Shown here in pieces: positions 33,301 to 42,149 of a stretch of 64,000 nt of DNA. Every line of letters begins with the position of its first letter. Position 1 is the first letter of the stretch. Where the stretch lies: NCBI GenBank assembly GCA_965530755.1, contig CBESNA010000004.1, positions 62,001 to 126,000 of the forward strand, read 5' to 3'. A model generated the notes under the pieces. It ran no database searches, was not told the DNA's origin, and saw nothing but the letters and a program-made list of their open reading frames with translations. The position numbers and the translations under genes were made by a program. This stretch comes from SZUA-35 sp965530755. GTDB taxonomy: Bacteria > Actinomycetota > Acidimicrobiia > Acidimicrobiales > SZUA-35.

Positions 33301-33741
33301 ATGGCGATCCAAGGCGAGTACGAACCGGGCACCTGGGACTGGGTCACCGAACAAGTCGAGGCCTTCGAACGTTCGGGCGGCACCGAAGCGAACACGCTGC
33401 GGGACACCGGTATCCCGATCATCGTGATGACCTGCAAGGGCCACAAGAGCGGAAAGGTCCGCAAGGTCCCACTCATGCGGGTCGAACATGACGGCGACTA
33501 CGCCATCATCGCCTCCAAAGGCGGCGCCCCCAGTCATCCGGGGTGGTACCACAACCTCGCTGCGGACCCGAACGTCACGGTACAGGACGGCCCCGAGCCG
33601 TTCGCAGCGACGGTTCGCCTCGTCACAGGGGACGAACGGGCTACGTGGTGGGAGCGGGCTGTTGCCGTCTTTGCGAGCTACGCCGACTATCAGGTGAAGA
33701 CCGATCGGGAGATCCCGGTGTTCGTGAGCGAGCGCTCCTGA
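33301..33741 (+). CDS. Deazaflavin (F420)-dependent nitroreductase family protein (DUF385)
   Basis: A 146-residue split-barrel protein of the Ddn/FDOR-A family. Typical blocks are GHKSGKVRKVPLMRV, YAIIASKGGAPSHPGWYHNL and YADYQVKTDREIPVF. Relatives use reduced F420 to reduce quinones, enones or nitro compounds, which supports an F420-making actinobacterial host. The substrate is unknown. It lies 40 bp after the permease gene and converges on selD. Confidence 0.9.
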   Translation: MAIQGEYEPGTWDWVTEQVEAFERSGGTEANTLRDTGIPIIVMTCKGHKSGKVRKVPLMRVEHDGDYAIIASKGGAPSHPGWYHNLAADPNVTVQDGPEPFAATVRLVTGDERATWWERAVAVFASYADYQVKTDREIPVFVSERS

Positions 33742-33763
33742 TCTCGTCGTACCGCTGCCTCGC

Positions 33764-34804
33764 TCAGTCCAGGATGATGGCGTGACCCGAAGCAGACTCT
33801 GTCCAGCCGATCGAGGCCGCACGATGGCCAGTCGAAGCGAGTTCGGCCAGGACACCCTCGGTCTCGCTGGGATCCACGCCGAAGACGAGCCCTCCAGACG
33901 TCTGGGCATCGGCGATCAGCACCTGGGTCAGTTCGTCATGGGTGGTCGGATCAGTGAACTCGGAGGCCCAGTCGAGATTGCGCCGACTTCCGCCGGGGAT
34001 GATGCCTTCGGCTGCCAACTCGCGAGCGCCTTCGATGAACGGAACCGCCGCCACATCGACATGAGCCGTGAGCCTGCTCTGTTGGGCCATCCGACCGAGG
34101 TGGCCCGTGAGGCCGAAACCGGTGACATCGGTACACCCCGTTGCGCCAGCCGCCAGTGCGACACGGGCTGCAACATCGTTGAGCCTGATCATCGACGCGA
34201 CCGCCGCAGCGGCGACGTCTGGCGCGACGAGATCGGCTTTGATCGCCGTGGTGATCACGCCGATTCCCAGCGGTTTGGTGAGGATGAGGTCCTGCCCCGG
34301 CCGCAGCCCGGCGTTCGTCAGATAGCGATCGGTGGCCACCTCACCGGTGACCGCCATTCCGTATTTCGGCTCTGGGTCATCGATCGTATGACCACCGGCG
34401 ATCACGAATCCGGCCTCGTCTGCGATGTCCTGTCCACCGCTGAGCACCTCGCTGAGTAGCTCGGTCGACAGAGCCTCGACGTTCCAACCGACGAGATTCA
34501 GCGCGAACAACGGTCGCCCGCCCATGGCATACACATCAGAAACACTGTTGGCTGCTGCTACTCGGCCCCAGGTGCGCGGGTCGTCGACGACAGGGGTGAT
34601 GAAGTCGACCGTGGAGACGAGACTCCGATGCTCGTCGAGACGCCAGATTGCGGCATCGTCGCCGGTGGCCGGACCCACGAGGAGGGCGGCATTCGATGGT
34701 GTTGGGAGGTGGCTCACGACGTGAGCCAACGCGCTGGGCGCGAGCTTGCAGCTTCAACCAGCGCCGTGACTGAACTGCGTGAGACGCGTCGGTCGGTCAT
34801 CCAT
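33764..34804 (-). CDS. selD: Selenide, water dikinase with selenocysteine at the active site (in-frame UGA)
   Basis: A 346-residue selenophosphate synthetase, which makes selenophosphate from selenide and ATP for Sec-tRNA formation. Reading from ATG 34804 gives RLTQFSHGAG-U-SCKLAP: the TGA at 34754-34756 is codon 17, the position of catalytic Cys17 in E. coli SelD, with Cys19 and Lys20 retained. The glycine-rich ATP-binding segments follow (GDDAAIW, STVDFITPVVDDP, GGHTIDDPEPKYG, CTDVTGFGLTGHL). AAAGGGGGTG upstream of this ATG supports the start. Without recoding, the gene would appear to begin at an internal TTG (34729) and lack the whole catalytic N-terminus. Divergent from HU; selA and selB are not in the window. 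Confidence 0.94.
34711..34727 (-). promoter_or_regulatory. Candidate SECIS hairpin in selD
   Basis: GGCTCAC-GTC-GTGAGCC, a perfect 7-bp stem with a 3-base loop, begins 26 bases after the selD UGA. Position is within the range of bacterial SECIS elements. The loop contains GU but is smaller than the classic one, so the exact fold is less certain than for the peroxidase. Confidence 0.6.
34754..34756 (-). other. Selenocysteine codon (UGA) of selD
   Basis: TGA at codon 17 in GAG-U-SCK; aligns with the catalytic Cys17 of E. coli SelD. Confidence 0.9.
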
Positions 34805-34945
34805 CGCACACCCCCTTTCGCTGTGGTGAGGGTACTCGTCGCGAGGTCAGGCGAAGAGTTGACCAGCATCCCCCACTTCCGCCGCCGTTTCTGGTGCTCT
34901 AAGCGTTCCATTCACCCACCAACAAACAAGCGGGAGTTGTTGCAC

Positions 34946-35239
34946 ATGGCAACCAAGGCAGAAATGATCCAGGCCGTCGCGGAACGCGCCGGAACCGACA
35001 AGAAGAGCGCCGAGGCCGTCCTCGGAGCCTTCTTCGATCACACTGCAGAAGAGGTCAAGTCCGGCGCGAAGGTCGCATGGCCAGGGTTCGGAACGTTCTC
35101 GATGGGCGAGCGCGCTCCCCGGACCGGGCGTAATCCGCAGACCGGCGAATCCATCAAGATCAAGAAGAGCCGCTCGGTCAAGCTGAGCACCTCGGCTCCG
35201 ATGAAGGAGTGGCTCCTCGCGGCCAAGAAGAAGCGCTGA
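34946..35239 (+). CDS. hup: HU-type nucleoid DNA-binding protein
   Basis: A 97-residue histone-like HU/IHF family protein that bends and compacts DNA. The conserved DNA-binding arm is GRNPQTGESIKIKKSRSVKLSTSAPMK. Length is close to ordinary HU; the long lysine-alanine tail of mycobacterial HupB is missing, with only KKKR at the end. GGGAG lies 13 bases upstream of ATG 34946. It stands alone, divergent from selD (141 bp apart), and ends in a strong intrinsic terminator. Confidence 0.95.
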   Translation: MATKAEMIQAVAERAGTDKKSAEAVLGAFFDHTAEEVKSGAKVAWPGFGTFSMGERAPRTGRNPQTGESIKIKKSRSVKLSTSAPMKEWLLAAKKKR

Positions 35240-35258
35240 TTCCCCAGTGCACGCCATT

Positions 35259-35290
35259 GGCCCCGGCAGTAGCCGGGGCCTTTTGCGTTT
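35259..35290 (+). terminator. Rho-independent terminator after HU gene
   Basis: GGCCCCGG-CAGTAG-CCGGGGCC, an 8-bp perfect GC stem, followed by TTTTGCGTTTT, 20 bp after the HU stop codon. Confidence 0.9.
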
Positions 35291-35331
35291 TGCTTGGGGG
35301 ATCGGTCCGCGTACTCAGCGACCCAGTGACC

Positions 35332-35877
35332 TCAGTGACCTGGCAACGAGTTCAGCAGCTGGTCAGGATCGAACAGGACCGTGCCTGGCGCCGCCTTCAG
35401 TGGCGACTGCGCGTCGGCCTGGGCCGCGCTCTGGCCTCGGATCCACGGCGAGAGCGCCGGATAGGTCTCGGCCGTCTTCACCCACACCGTGGCGTAGGAC
35501 TGGTCGGCCATTGTGATCGTGATCTGGGTTCGGGTGGCCTTCTTGCCGTGAGCCACGGAAACACCGGCGATCGCGTCGGCGGTGAGAGTTCCCAGGTGCT
35601 TGCCGACCCCGCCGATCAGACTTTTCTTGAACACGGCGATACCCGCCGGCGTAGCGATCAGCCAACCGTCGCCCGGGATACCGCTGGCAATCGCGCGACT
35701 GGCCGCCTTCAACGCGGCATTGGCCGCGAACTTCGCCACGGCGACGGTCGAGGTGCCCTTCAACTTTCCTTCCGGGCGATGAAACTTGGTCGCATAGAGC
35801 ACCGGGCGGCCCTCCACGTGGCTGCTGAGCTTCTGCAAGTAGTCGATGCAGGTCTGGGGGACTGGTGAAGGCTCCAT
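35332..35877 (-). CDS. Hypothetical protein
   Basis: A 181-residue protein I do not recognise. No signal peptide or clear membrane helix. The middle is Ala/Gly/Lys-rich (AVAKFAANAALKAASRAIASG) and then reads like a small beta domain (GWLIATPAGIAVFKKSL, TQITITMADQSYATVWVKTAETYPAL), loosely like bacterial PH-like or SHOCT-associated proteins. ATG 35877 was chosen; an upstream start at 35949 would overlap the methyltransferase gene. It follows the methyltransferase by 46 bp on the same strand. GC content and codon choice resemble neighbours. Confidence 0.65.
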   Translation of the reverse strand: MEPSPVPQTCIDYLQKLSSHVEGRPVLYATKFHRPEGKLKGTSTVAVAKFAANAALKAASRAIASGIPGDGWLIATPAGIAVFKKSLIGGVGKHLGTLTADAIAGVSVAHGKKATRTQITITMADQSYATVWVKTAETYPALSPWIRGQSAAQADAQSPLKAAPGTVLFDPDQLLNSLPGH

Positions 35878-35923
35878 GGAAATGGTGTCGGCACCGTACC
35901 CAGCCTGCTTGAGAGCGGAGACC

Positions 35924-36718
35924 TCAGCGGGGGATCGTGGCGTGAGCACTGCGGGCGACTGCTCCGAGCGTCAAGGGGCCCGATGGCGAGCCCAGGCGTT
36001 CGAACATGGCTGCCCGCACTGCTGCACGGTCATCGAGCGAGAGCGAGACACAGTACGACCCGGCTGGTCCGATGCCGGCCAGGAAACCCTCCCAGAGTTC
36101 GTCGAAGCTCGCGTATCGGGATGAGCATGTCAGGGTGCGCTCGGTCACCGATTCGAAACCGGCATCGTTCAACAGCTCAGCGATCTCTCCTTCGCGGCTG
36201 AAGCGCAACGTCCTCGCTTCGTCCGGGGCGGTCGGATCGACGTCGAGGGCGGCATCCCAGAAGGTCCGAAGCATCTCCATGCCCTCGTCGAAGTCCCAGA
36301 CGCACGCGCCGACGGAGCCACCAGGACGCACCACTCTCCCGAGTTCGGCAACGACTGCGTCAGGATCGCTCACGAAGTGGAACACGAGCTGCGAGAGCGC
36401 GATGTCGAAGCTGTCCGTCTCGAACGGAAGTTCTTCGGCCCGCCCTGTCCGCACATCGACACCGGGGTGCCGCTCTCGACACGCGGCGGCGAATGGAGGA
36501 GAAGGATCGACCGCGAAGACTGCGTCGCTTCCGAGCCTCGACACCAGCTCGCCGGTCAACGCGCCAGGGCCACAGCCGACATCGAGCACCCGTTGTGCTC
36601 CGACGACGTCGCTGGCGTCGACGAACACCCGGGCCAACGGTCGGGAATAGCGACCCATGAATCCGTCATAGGCCTCACCACTGAGGAGGAACGTGCGGGC
36701 ACCCTCGGTCGGCTCCAT
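35924..36718 (-). CDS. SAM-dependent methyltransferase (class I)
   Basis: A 264-residue Rossmann-fold methyltransferase. Motif I is VLDVGCGPGALTGEL, motif II AVDPSPPFAAAC, motif III FDIALSQLVFHFV and a post-motif GRVVRPGGSVGACVW. It resembles UbiE/small-molecule methyltransferases; the substrate is unknown. The start ATG 36718 has AAAGG at good spacing; the open frame upstream lacks similarity. A 91-bp gap separates it from the DksA-like gene. Confidence 0.85.
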   Translation of the reverse strand: MEPTEGARTFLLSGEAYDGFMGRYSRPLARVFVDASDVVGAQRVLDVGCGPGALTGELVSRLGSDAVFAVDPSPPFAAACRERHPGVDVRTGRAEELPFETDSFDIALSQLVFHFVSDPDAVVAELGRVVRPGGSVGACVWDFDEGMEMLRTFWDAALDVDPTAPDEARTLRFSREGEIAELLNDAGFESVTERTLTCSSRYASFDELWEGFLAGIGPAGSYCVSLSLDDRAAVRAAMFERLGSPSGPLTLGAVARSAHATIPR

Positions 36719-36809
36719 CACAAGCCTTTCTGGTCGTTCGGCCACTCGAGATGAAGCGGCGAGGGCCGACACTACGCCTGCCGACCGACCTGCGCCGGTC
36801 GGCGAGTGT

Positions 36810-37247
36810 TCAGTCGGTCCACCGAACCGAGTCCCATGGCGATCCAGTGTCTGTGGTGGCCGGCGTCGGCCCCTGAGCTGCGGCTGAGGGACCTGGCTGG
36901 TGCCTCGCTTCCGGCACGGCTTCGAGGTCGGCGCACTCGAGACAGTGAATGGCCCACGCAAGGGCCTCGATCCGAGCATCGCTGATCGTCGAGGCGCACG
37001 CATCGCAGGTGCCATACGAACCCTCGTCCAGCTTCGCCTGCGCTCTCACGACCATCCGTCGTTGTTTCGTCAGCCTCTCGAGGATGGCGATCTCGTTGAG
37101 CCGCTCGACGGCGACACTCGTGCCGTCGCCGATCCGCTTTCCGAACGAGATCGAGGCCGAACCGTTGGCCCTCGCCTCGGCCTCGATTCGAGCGATGTGA
37201 GCGTCGAGATCACGTCTGGCGACGGCCAGGCGGGCACCGATGGTCAT
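36810..37247 (-). CDS. DksA/TraR-type zinc-finger protein
   Basis: A 145-residue small protein. Residues ~1-75 are helical coiled-coil-like, then YGTCDACASTISDARIEAL...HCLECA forms a C4 zinc finger (CxxC-x17-CxxC) as in DksA/TraR proteins that bind RNA polymerase through the secondary channel. The C-terminal ~35 residues are Pro/Ala/Ser-rich and likely disordered. The coiled coil lacks an obvious DxxDxA tip, so it may not act like E. coli DksA. It lies 9 bp after the isocitrate dehydrogenase gene, so it is probably co-transcribed. Confidence 0.8.
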   Translation of the reverse strand: MTIGARLAVARRDLDAHIARIEAEARANGSASISFGKRIGDGTSVAVERLNEIAILERLTKQRRMVVRAQAKLDEGSYGTCDACASTISDARIEALAWAIHCLECADLEAVPEARHQPGPSAAAQGPTPATTDTGSPWDSVRWTD

Positions 37248-37256
37248 GGTCGTGGC

Positions 37257-39473
37257 TCAGACAGCGTCGATGATCGCATTGAGCGTGCTGCTCGGCCGCA
37301 TCGCCGCCGCGGCCAAGGCCTCGTCTGGTGCGTAGTAGCCGCCAATGTCCATGGGAACACCCTGAGCCCCGTTGAGCTCAGCGATGATCGTTTCCTCATT
37401 GGCCGTCAGTGCCTCGTGGACTGCCCGCATTCGCTCCGCCAATGCCGGGTCCGCCGTCTGTGACGCCAGTGCCTCGGCCCAGTACATGGCGAGATAGAAG
37501 TGACTGCCACGGTTGTCGAGTTGGTTCACCTTTCGTGACGGGGATCGTCCCTCGTCGAGGAATTTCGATGTCGCCTTGTCGAGAGCATCACCGAGGATCC
37601 GGGCTGATGCGTTACCGGTCACCTCGCCGTAGTGGTCGAGCGAGACGGCCAGCGCGAGGAACTCTCCGAGCGAATCCCATCGGAGATGGTTCTCCTTTTC
37701 GAATTGCTGCACGTGCTTCGGCGCCGAACCCCCAGCCCCGGTCTCGAACAACCCGCCGCCGTTCATCAGGGGGACGATCGACAGCATCTTGGCGCTGGTG
37801 CCCAACTCGAGGATCGGGAAGAGATCGGTCAGGTAATCGCGCAGCACGTTGCCGGTGACCGAGATCGTGTTCTCGCCTGCCTTGGTCCGTTCGAGGGTGT
37901 AGGTCGTGGCCTCGGCCACGGGCATGATCTCGATCGTCAGCCCGTCGGTGTCGTGGTCGGCGAGATAGGTGGTGACCTTGGTGATGAGCTGGGCGTCGTG
38001 GGCCCGGTTCGCGTCCAACCAGAAGATCGCAGGCCAACCCGTGGCCCTGGCCCGGTTCACGGCCAGCTTCACCCAGTCCTGGACAGGTGCGTCCTTGACC
38101 TGGCAACCGCGCCAGATGTCGCCGGCCTCCACGGTGCTTTCCATGAGGGTGGTTCCGGCGCTGTCGAGCACGCGCACCGTGCCGTCTGCAGGGATCTCGA
38201 ACGTCTTGTCGTGCGAGCCGTACTCTTCGGCCTTCTGCGCCATGAGCCCGACGTTCGGCACAGTGCCCATTGTCGTTGGATCGAACGCCCCGTTCTTGCG
38301 ACAGAAGTCGATCGTGGCCCGATAGAGGCCGGCGTAGCTGCTGTCGGGGATCACCGCCAGGGTGTCCTGTGGTTCACCAGCGGCATTCCACATCTGACCA
38401 GAGGTTCGAATCATCGCCGGCATAGAGGCGTCGATGATGACGTCGCTCGGGACGTGGAGATTGGTGATGCCGTTGTCGGAGTCGACCATGGCGAGGTCCG
38501 GACCGTCTTCGTAGGCCTTGGTGATCGCAGCGGAGATGGCGTCGCCGCCGTCGATCGAACCGATGGCGCCCAGCAGGCCACCGAGTCCGTTGTTGACGTT
38601 GGCACCCGAGGCATCGATGACGTCGCCGTACTTCTCGAAGACGTCAGCGAAGAAGACCTTCACGGCGTGACCGAAGATGATCGGGTCTGACACCTTCATC
38701 ATTGTCGCCTTCAGGTGCAGGGAGAACAGCACGCCTCGAGCCTTGGCCACCTGCACCTGCTCGGCGAGGAAGGCAACGAGCGCACGCTTGCTCATGAACG
38801 TGGCGTCGACGACCTCTCCGGCGAGTACGGGAATCGATTCGGCGAGCACGGTGACATTGCCGTCGGTATCGGTGTGTTCCACTCGAAGCGTGTCGGCCGC
38901 ACTCATCGTGACCGCTTGCTCGTTGTGGAAGAAGTCGCCTTTGCTCATGGTTGCGACGGTCGTCTTCGAGTCCGGCGACCAGGCGCCCATCGAGTGGGGG
39001 TTCTTGCGGGCGTATTCCTTGACTGCGTTGGGCGCACGACGGTCGGAATTGCCCTCACGCAGGACGGGGTTGACGGCGCTGCCCTTCACCCGGTCATAGC
39101 GGGCCTTGATGTCGCGCTCGGCGTCGGTCGACGGAGCATCCGGGTACTCCGGGAGGGCGTGCCCCTTCGCCTGGAGCTCGGCAATGGCTTCACGCAGCTG
39201 CGGCATCGAGGCGCTGATATTCGGCAGTTTGACGATGTTGGCCTTCGGTGTTTTCGCCAGATCACCGAGCTCGGCCAGATCGTCGCTGACTCGCTCATCG
39301 TCGGAGAGGGTCTCGGGGAAGCTGGCCAGGGTCCGCGCCGCGAGCGAGATGTCCCGGGTCTCGACCGCCACTCCGGCTGCGCCGGCGTATGCCGCGATGA
39401 TGGGCAGAAGCGAGTAGGTGGCGAGTGCCGGTGCTTCGTCGGTCTTGGTGTAGATGATCGCAGAGTCAGTCAC
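37257..39473 (-). CDS. icd: NADP-dependent isocitrate dehydrogenase, monomeric type
   Basis: A 738-residue monomeric isocitrate dehydrogenase, the TCA-cycle enzyme converting isocitrate to 2-oxoglutarate with NADP+. Full length matches the ~740-residue family. Recognisable blocks are TDEAPALATYSLLPI at the N-terminus, the substrate loop LREGNSDRRAP, and LHLKATMMKVSDPIIFGH. The start codon is GTG (39471-39473). It is divergent from the enolase-superfamily gene 58 bp away and followed by the DksA-like gene. Confidence 0.96.
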   Translation of the reverse strand: MTDSAIIYTKTDEAPALATYSLLPIIAAYAGAAGVAVETRDISLAARTLASFPETLSDDERVSDDLAELGDLAKTPKANIVKLPNISASMPQLREAIAELQAKGHALPEYPDAPSTDAERDIKARYDRVKGSAVNPVLREGNSDRRAPNAVKEYARKNPHSMGAWSPDSKTTVATMSKGDFFHNEQAVTMSAADTLRVEHTDTDGNVTVLAESIPVLAGEVVDATFMSKRALVAFLAEQVQVAKARGVLFSLHLKATMMKVSDPIIFGHAVKVFFADVFEKYGDVIDASGANVNNGLGGLLGAIGSIDGGDAISAAITKAYEDGPDLAMVDSDNGITNLHVPSDVIIDASMPAMIRTSGQMWNAAGEPQDTLAVIPDSSYAGLYRATIDFCRKNGAFDPTTMGTVPNVGLMAQKAEEYGSHDKTFEIPADGTVRVLDSAGTTLMESTVEAGDIWRGCQVKDAPVQDWVKLAVNRARATGWPAIFWLDANRAHDAQLITKVTTYLADHDTDGLTIEIMPVAEATTYTLERTKAGENTISVTGNVLRDYLTDLFPILELGTSAKMLSIVPLMNGGGLFETGAGGSAPKHVQQFEKENHLRWDSLGEFLALAVSLDHYGEVTGNASARILGDALDKATSKFLDEGRSPSRKVNQLDNRGSHFYLAMYWAEALASQTADPALAERMRAVHEALTANEETIIAELNGAQGVPMDIGGYYAPDEALAAAAMRPSSTLNAIIDAV

Positions 39474-39531
39474 AGCCGGACCTTACCAACGCAGCCGCTC
39501 CCGACGGTTCTCCGAGTGGTACGTTTCGCCC

Positions 39532-40779
39532 GTGCTGCTGGAAGACATCGAAACGTTCGCCACCGTTCCCCCGACGGGGATCGGCGGTTCGTTCTGGGTG
39601 CTCGTGCGAGTCACGACTGATGATGGCGTGACCGGCGTCGGCGAGTGCTACGGCATCCCCTTCTCGGCCGACATCGCCTGTTCGATGGTGGAGGACACGT
39701 TCGAGCGATACATCGCCGGTTGTGCCGCCACGGATGTCGAGACGATGTTTCGCCGCGTCTATTCCGCCGGATTCACCCAACGCCCAGATCCAACACTCAT
39801 GAGCGTCTTCAGCGGTATCGAGATCGCGGTCTGGGACATCCTCGGCAAGGCAGCCGGGCAGCCGGTCTACAACCTCCTGGGCGGGGCATTCCACGATCGG
39901 CTCCGCACTTACACGTACCTGTACCCGGAGAGTGCACACCGAGCGCTTGGCGCACCCGCCCCGGCCGATGAAAAGCCCGATCCCTACCACGATCCCGATG
40001 CTGCAGCCGAGCGGGCGGTGCACTACGTCGAGCATGGTTTCACTGCCGTCAAGCAGGATCCCACCGGCCCGTACACGATCCAAGGCGGCCGAGAGCTCTC
40101 GCTGGTGGAGTTGGAGCGAAGTGAGGCGAATGTGCGGGCCATTCGCGAAGCCGTTGGCAACCGAGCGGACATCCTCTTCGGTACGCATGGCCAGATGACC
40201 ACCTCGTCGGCCCGTCGCCTGGCCAAACGGCTGGAACCCTACGACCCGCTCTGGTTCGAAGAACCGTGCCCGCCGGATCAGATGGAAGCGCTCGGGCGGG
40301 TGGCGGCGGCGACGTCGATTCCGATCGCGACCGGCGAACGATTGACCACGAGAATCGAGTTCCGACAGGCCTTGGATGTCGGCGTCAGCATTCTCCAGCC
40401 TGACGTTGGCCGTTCCGGAGGGATCTGGGAGACGAAGAAGATCGCAGCCATGGCCGAGACCTACAACGCACACATCGCGCCCCACATCTATTGCGGCCCG
40501 ATCGCCCATGCGGCAGCAGCCCACGTCGGATTCAGTTGCCCGAACTTCTTGATATTGGAAACGATCCAGACCGCCTTTCACGATGCGGTGGTTCGCGAAC
40601 CGCTCGTCTGGGAAGACGGCTATGTGCTGCCCCCGACGGCGCCGGGTCTCGGTGTCGAGCTCAACGACGAGGTGATCGCCGCCCACCCTTACACCGACCA
40701 CGGCGGTCGCCTGCATCTCGACATGACACAGACGCCGGTCCCCTCGGACAACACTGCCTTGACGGCTCAGCTCGATTGA
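39532..40779 (+). CDS. Mandelate racemase/muconate lactonizing enzyme family dehydratase
   Basis: A 415-residue enolase-superfamily protein with N-terminal capping domain and TIM barrel, likely a sugar-acid dehydratase or related enzyme. Visible barrel features are the FTAVKQDPTG strand-2 Lys, WFEEPCPPDQME and IATGERL as metal-ligand Glu residues, and HIAPHIYCGPI as the catalytic His. The usual Asp of the first metal site (DxH/N) reads GTHGQ, so one ligand is replaced, as in a subset of galactonate-dehydratase-like proteins. The start is GTG 39532. No transporter or kinase for sugar acids is adjacent, so the substrate is open. Confidence 0.83.
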   Translation: MLLEDIETFATVPPTGIGGSFWVLVRVTTDDGVTGVGECYGIPFSADIACSMVEDTFERYIAGCAATDVETMFRRVYSAGFTQRPDPTLMSVFSGIEIAVWDILGKAAGQPVYNLLGGAFHDRLRTYTYLYPESAHRALGAPAPADEKPDPYHDPDAAAERAVHYVEHGFTAVKQDPTGPYTIQGGRELSLVELERSEANVRAIREAVGNRADILFGTHGQMTTSSARRLAKRLEPYDPLWFEEPCPPDQMEALGRVAAATSIPIATGERLTTRIEFRQALDVGVSILQPDVGRSGGIWETKKIAAMAETYNAHIAPHIYCGPIAHAAAAHVGFSCPNFLILETIQTAFHDAVVREPLVWEDGYVLPPTAPGLGVELNDEVIAAHPYTDHGGRLHLDMTQTPVPSDNTALTAQLD

Positions 40780-40792
40780 GGTGCCGGAGGGC

Positions 40793-42040
40793 TCAGTCGA
40801 GCACGGCCGACACGCTCAGCGTCTGACCGCTGCGTACGATCTCGAGCAGGATCTCGCCGCCGGCGAACTTGCTCTGTACGAGTCCGACGACCTCACCGAA
40901 GTTCGTGACCGGCGCTCCGTCGATCGTGAGCACTCGATCGCCGGTCTCGATGCCGGCTCGCTCGGCCGCTCCACCGACGACGACCTCACCGAGCACGACA
41001 CCGACCTCGTTGTCGACCTCGGTCGAGTTCGTGACACCGAGCACCCCTGGTTCGAGGGACGCTCCGCTGGTGATGCGTTCGGCGACGCTGATGGCCGTGT
41101 CGATCGGGACGGCGAAGCCGATCCCGAGGTTTCCGTTGCTGGTGCCGTCCGTGCGGATGGAGGTGTTGATGCCGATCACTTCGCCCGCCCCATTGGCGAG
41201 CGCACCTCCCGAGTTCCCCGGATTGATCGGAGCGTCGGTCTGGATCATGGCATTGAACCCACCTGTCGTGTTCACCACAGGCCGGTGGAGTGCGGAGACG
41301 ATGCCGGCGGTGACGGTCTGCGAGAGTTCGAATGGGCTACCGATGGCCACGGCCAGCTGACCGACCGACAAGTCGTCGCTCGATCCGATCAAAGCGACGG
41401 GGAGATCGGATCCGGGGGCCACGGAGAGGACGGCGATGTCATTACGTTCGTCACTGCCGAGGAGCTCGGCGTCGAGAGTACGACCGTCCGAGGTCCGAAC
41501 CCGGATCTGTTGTGCACCGTCGATGACATGGTGATTGGTGAGGATCAAACCTTCGGCGTAGACAACGCCGGATCCGAGCCCGAGATCGGTCTCGACCTGG
41601 ATGACCGACGGCCCGAGGCCCGCTGCAACCGCAGCCACCGGATCGGTCGACTGCGCCTGGGGCACCAAGGTCGGCGCCGCGGTGTCCTCGCTGAGGCCGC
41701 CACTGACCGGAGTCGGCGAGTCGATGGCCACCAGGGGAGCCGACTCGTCGTCGGTGAGGACGGCACCGAGACCGAAGCTACCGGCGGCGATGCCGGCGCC
41801 GGCCAGGAACGCCAACATCGTGCGGGCCCGGCGCCGCGGTTTGGATGCAGAAGGTCGTGACCCCGACGCAGCAGCGGTGGGCGGTGCCGTTGCTGGTCGG
41901 GGCCCGCTCTCGCCAGCGGCGGAGAGACCCGGGCGGGGGTCGGCTGGCGGGGCGATCGGGGGACTCTGAGGTAGGCCGAAAGCTGGAGGGGTGGTGGCCT
42001 GCGAGGCCATGGGCAGTGGTTCGCTTGATCCTTCGTGCAT
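40793..42040 (-). CDS. Membrane-anchored HtrA/DegP-like serine protease with PDZ domain
   Basis: A 415-residue trypsin-fold protease. Residues 1-70 are a Pro/Ala/Ser-rich cytoplasmic tail, ~75-97 a membrane anchor (MLAFLAGAGIAAGSFGLG), then an extracytoplasmic protease with His in TNHHV, Asp in RNDIAVL and Ser in GNSGGAL, and a C-terminal PDZ domain (~315-415: GVLGV..., AGIETGDRVLTIDG). It handles misfolded or signalling proteins outside the membrane, as in actinobacterial PepD/HtrA. GGAGGA lies upstream of ATG 42040. Divergent from the oligoendopeptidase gene. Confidence 0.92.
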   Translation of the reverse strand: MHEGSSEPLPMASQATTPPAFGLPQSPPIAPPADPRPGLSAAGESGPRPATAPPTAAASGSRPSASKPRRRARTMLAFLAGAGIAAGSFGLGAVLTDDESAPLVAIDSPTPVSGGLSEDTAAPTLVPQAQSTDPVAAVAAGLGPSVIQVETDLGLGSGVVYAEGLILTNHHVIDGAQQIRVRTSDGRTLDAELLGSDERNDIAVLSVAPGSDLPVALIGSSDDLSVGQLAVAIGSPFELSQTVTAGIVSALHRPVVNTTGGFNAMIQTDAPINPGNSGGALANGAGEVIGINTSIRTDGTSNGNLGIGFAVPIDTAISVAERITSGASLEPGVLGVTNSTEVDNEVGVVLGEVVVGGAAERAGIETGDRVLTIDGAPVTNFGEVVGLVQSKFAGGEILLEIVRSGQTLSVSAVLD

Positions 42041-42149
42041 GCTTCCTCCGAGTCGAGGAGTACATGGTGAACGAACGGTCGAAAAGGCGTTGTAAAGAAG
42101 ACTCGCATAAAGTTCGCTGCCGTCGAGCGCACCGTCCTACGATCGACGG

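Noticed and set aside
34805..34945. Possible selC (tRNA-Sec) between selD and the HU gene
   Set aside because: No acceptor stem, T-loop sequence or CCA end can be built; the gap is a divergent promoter region.
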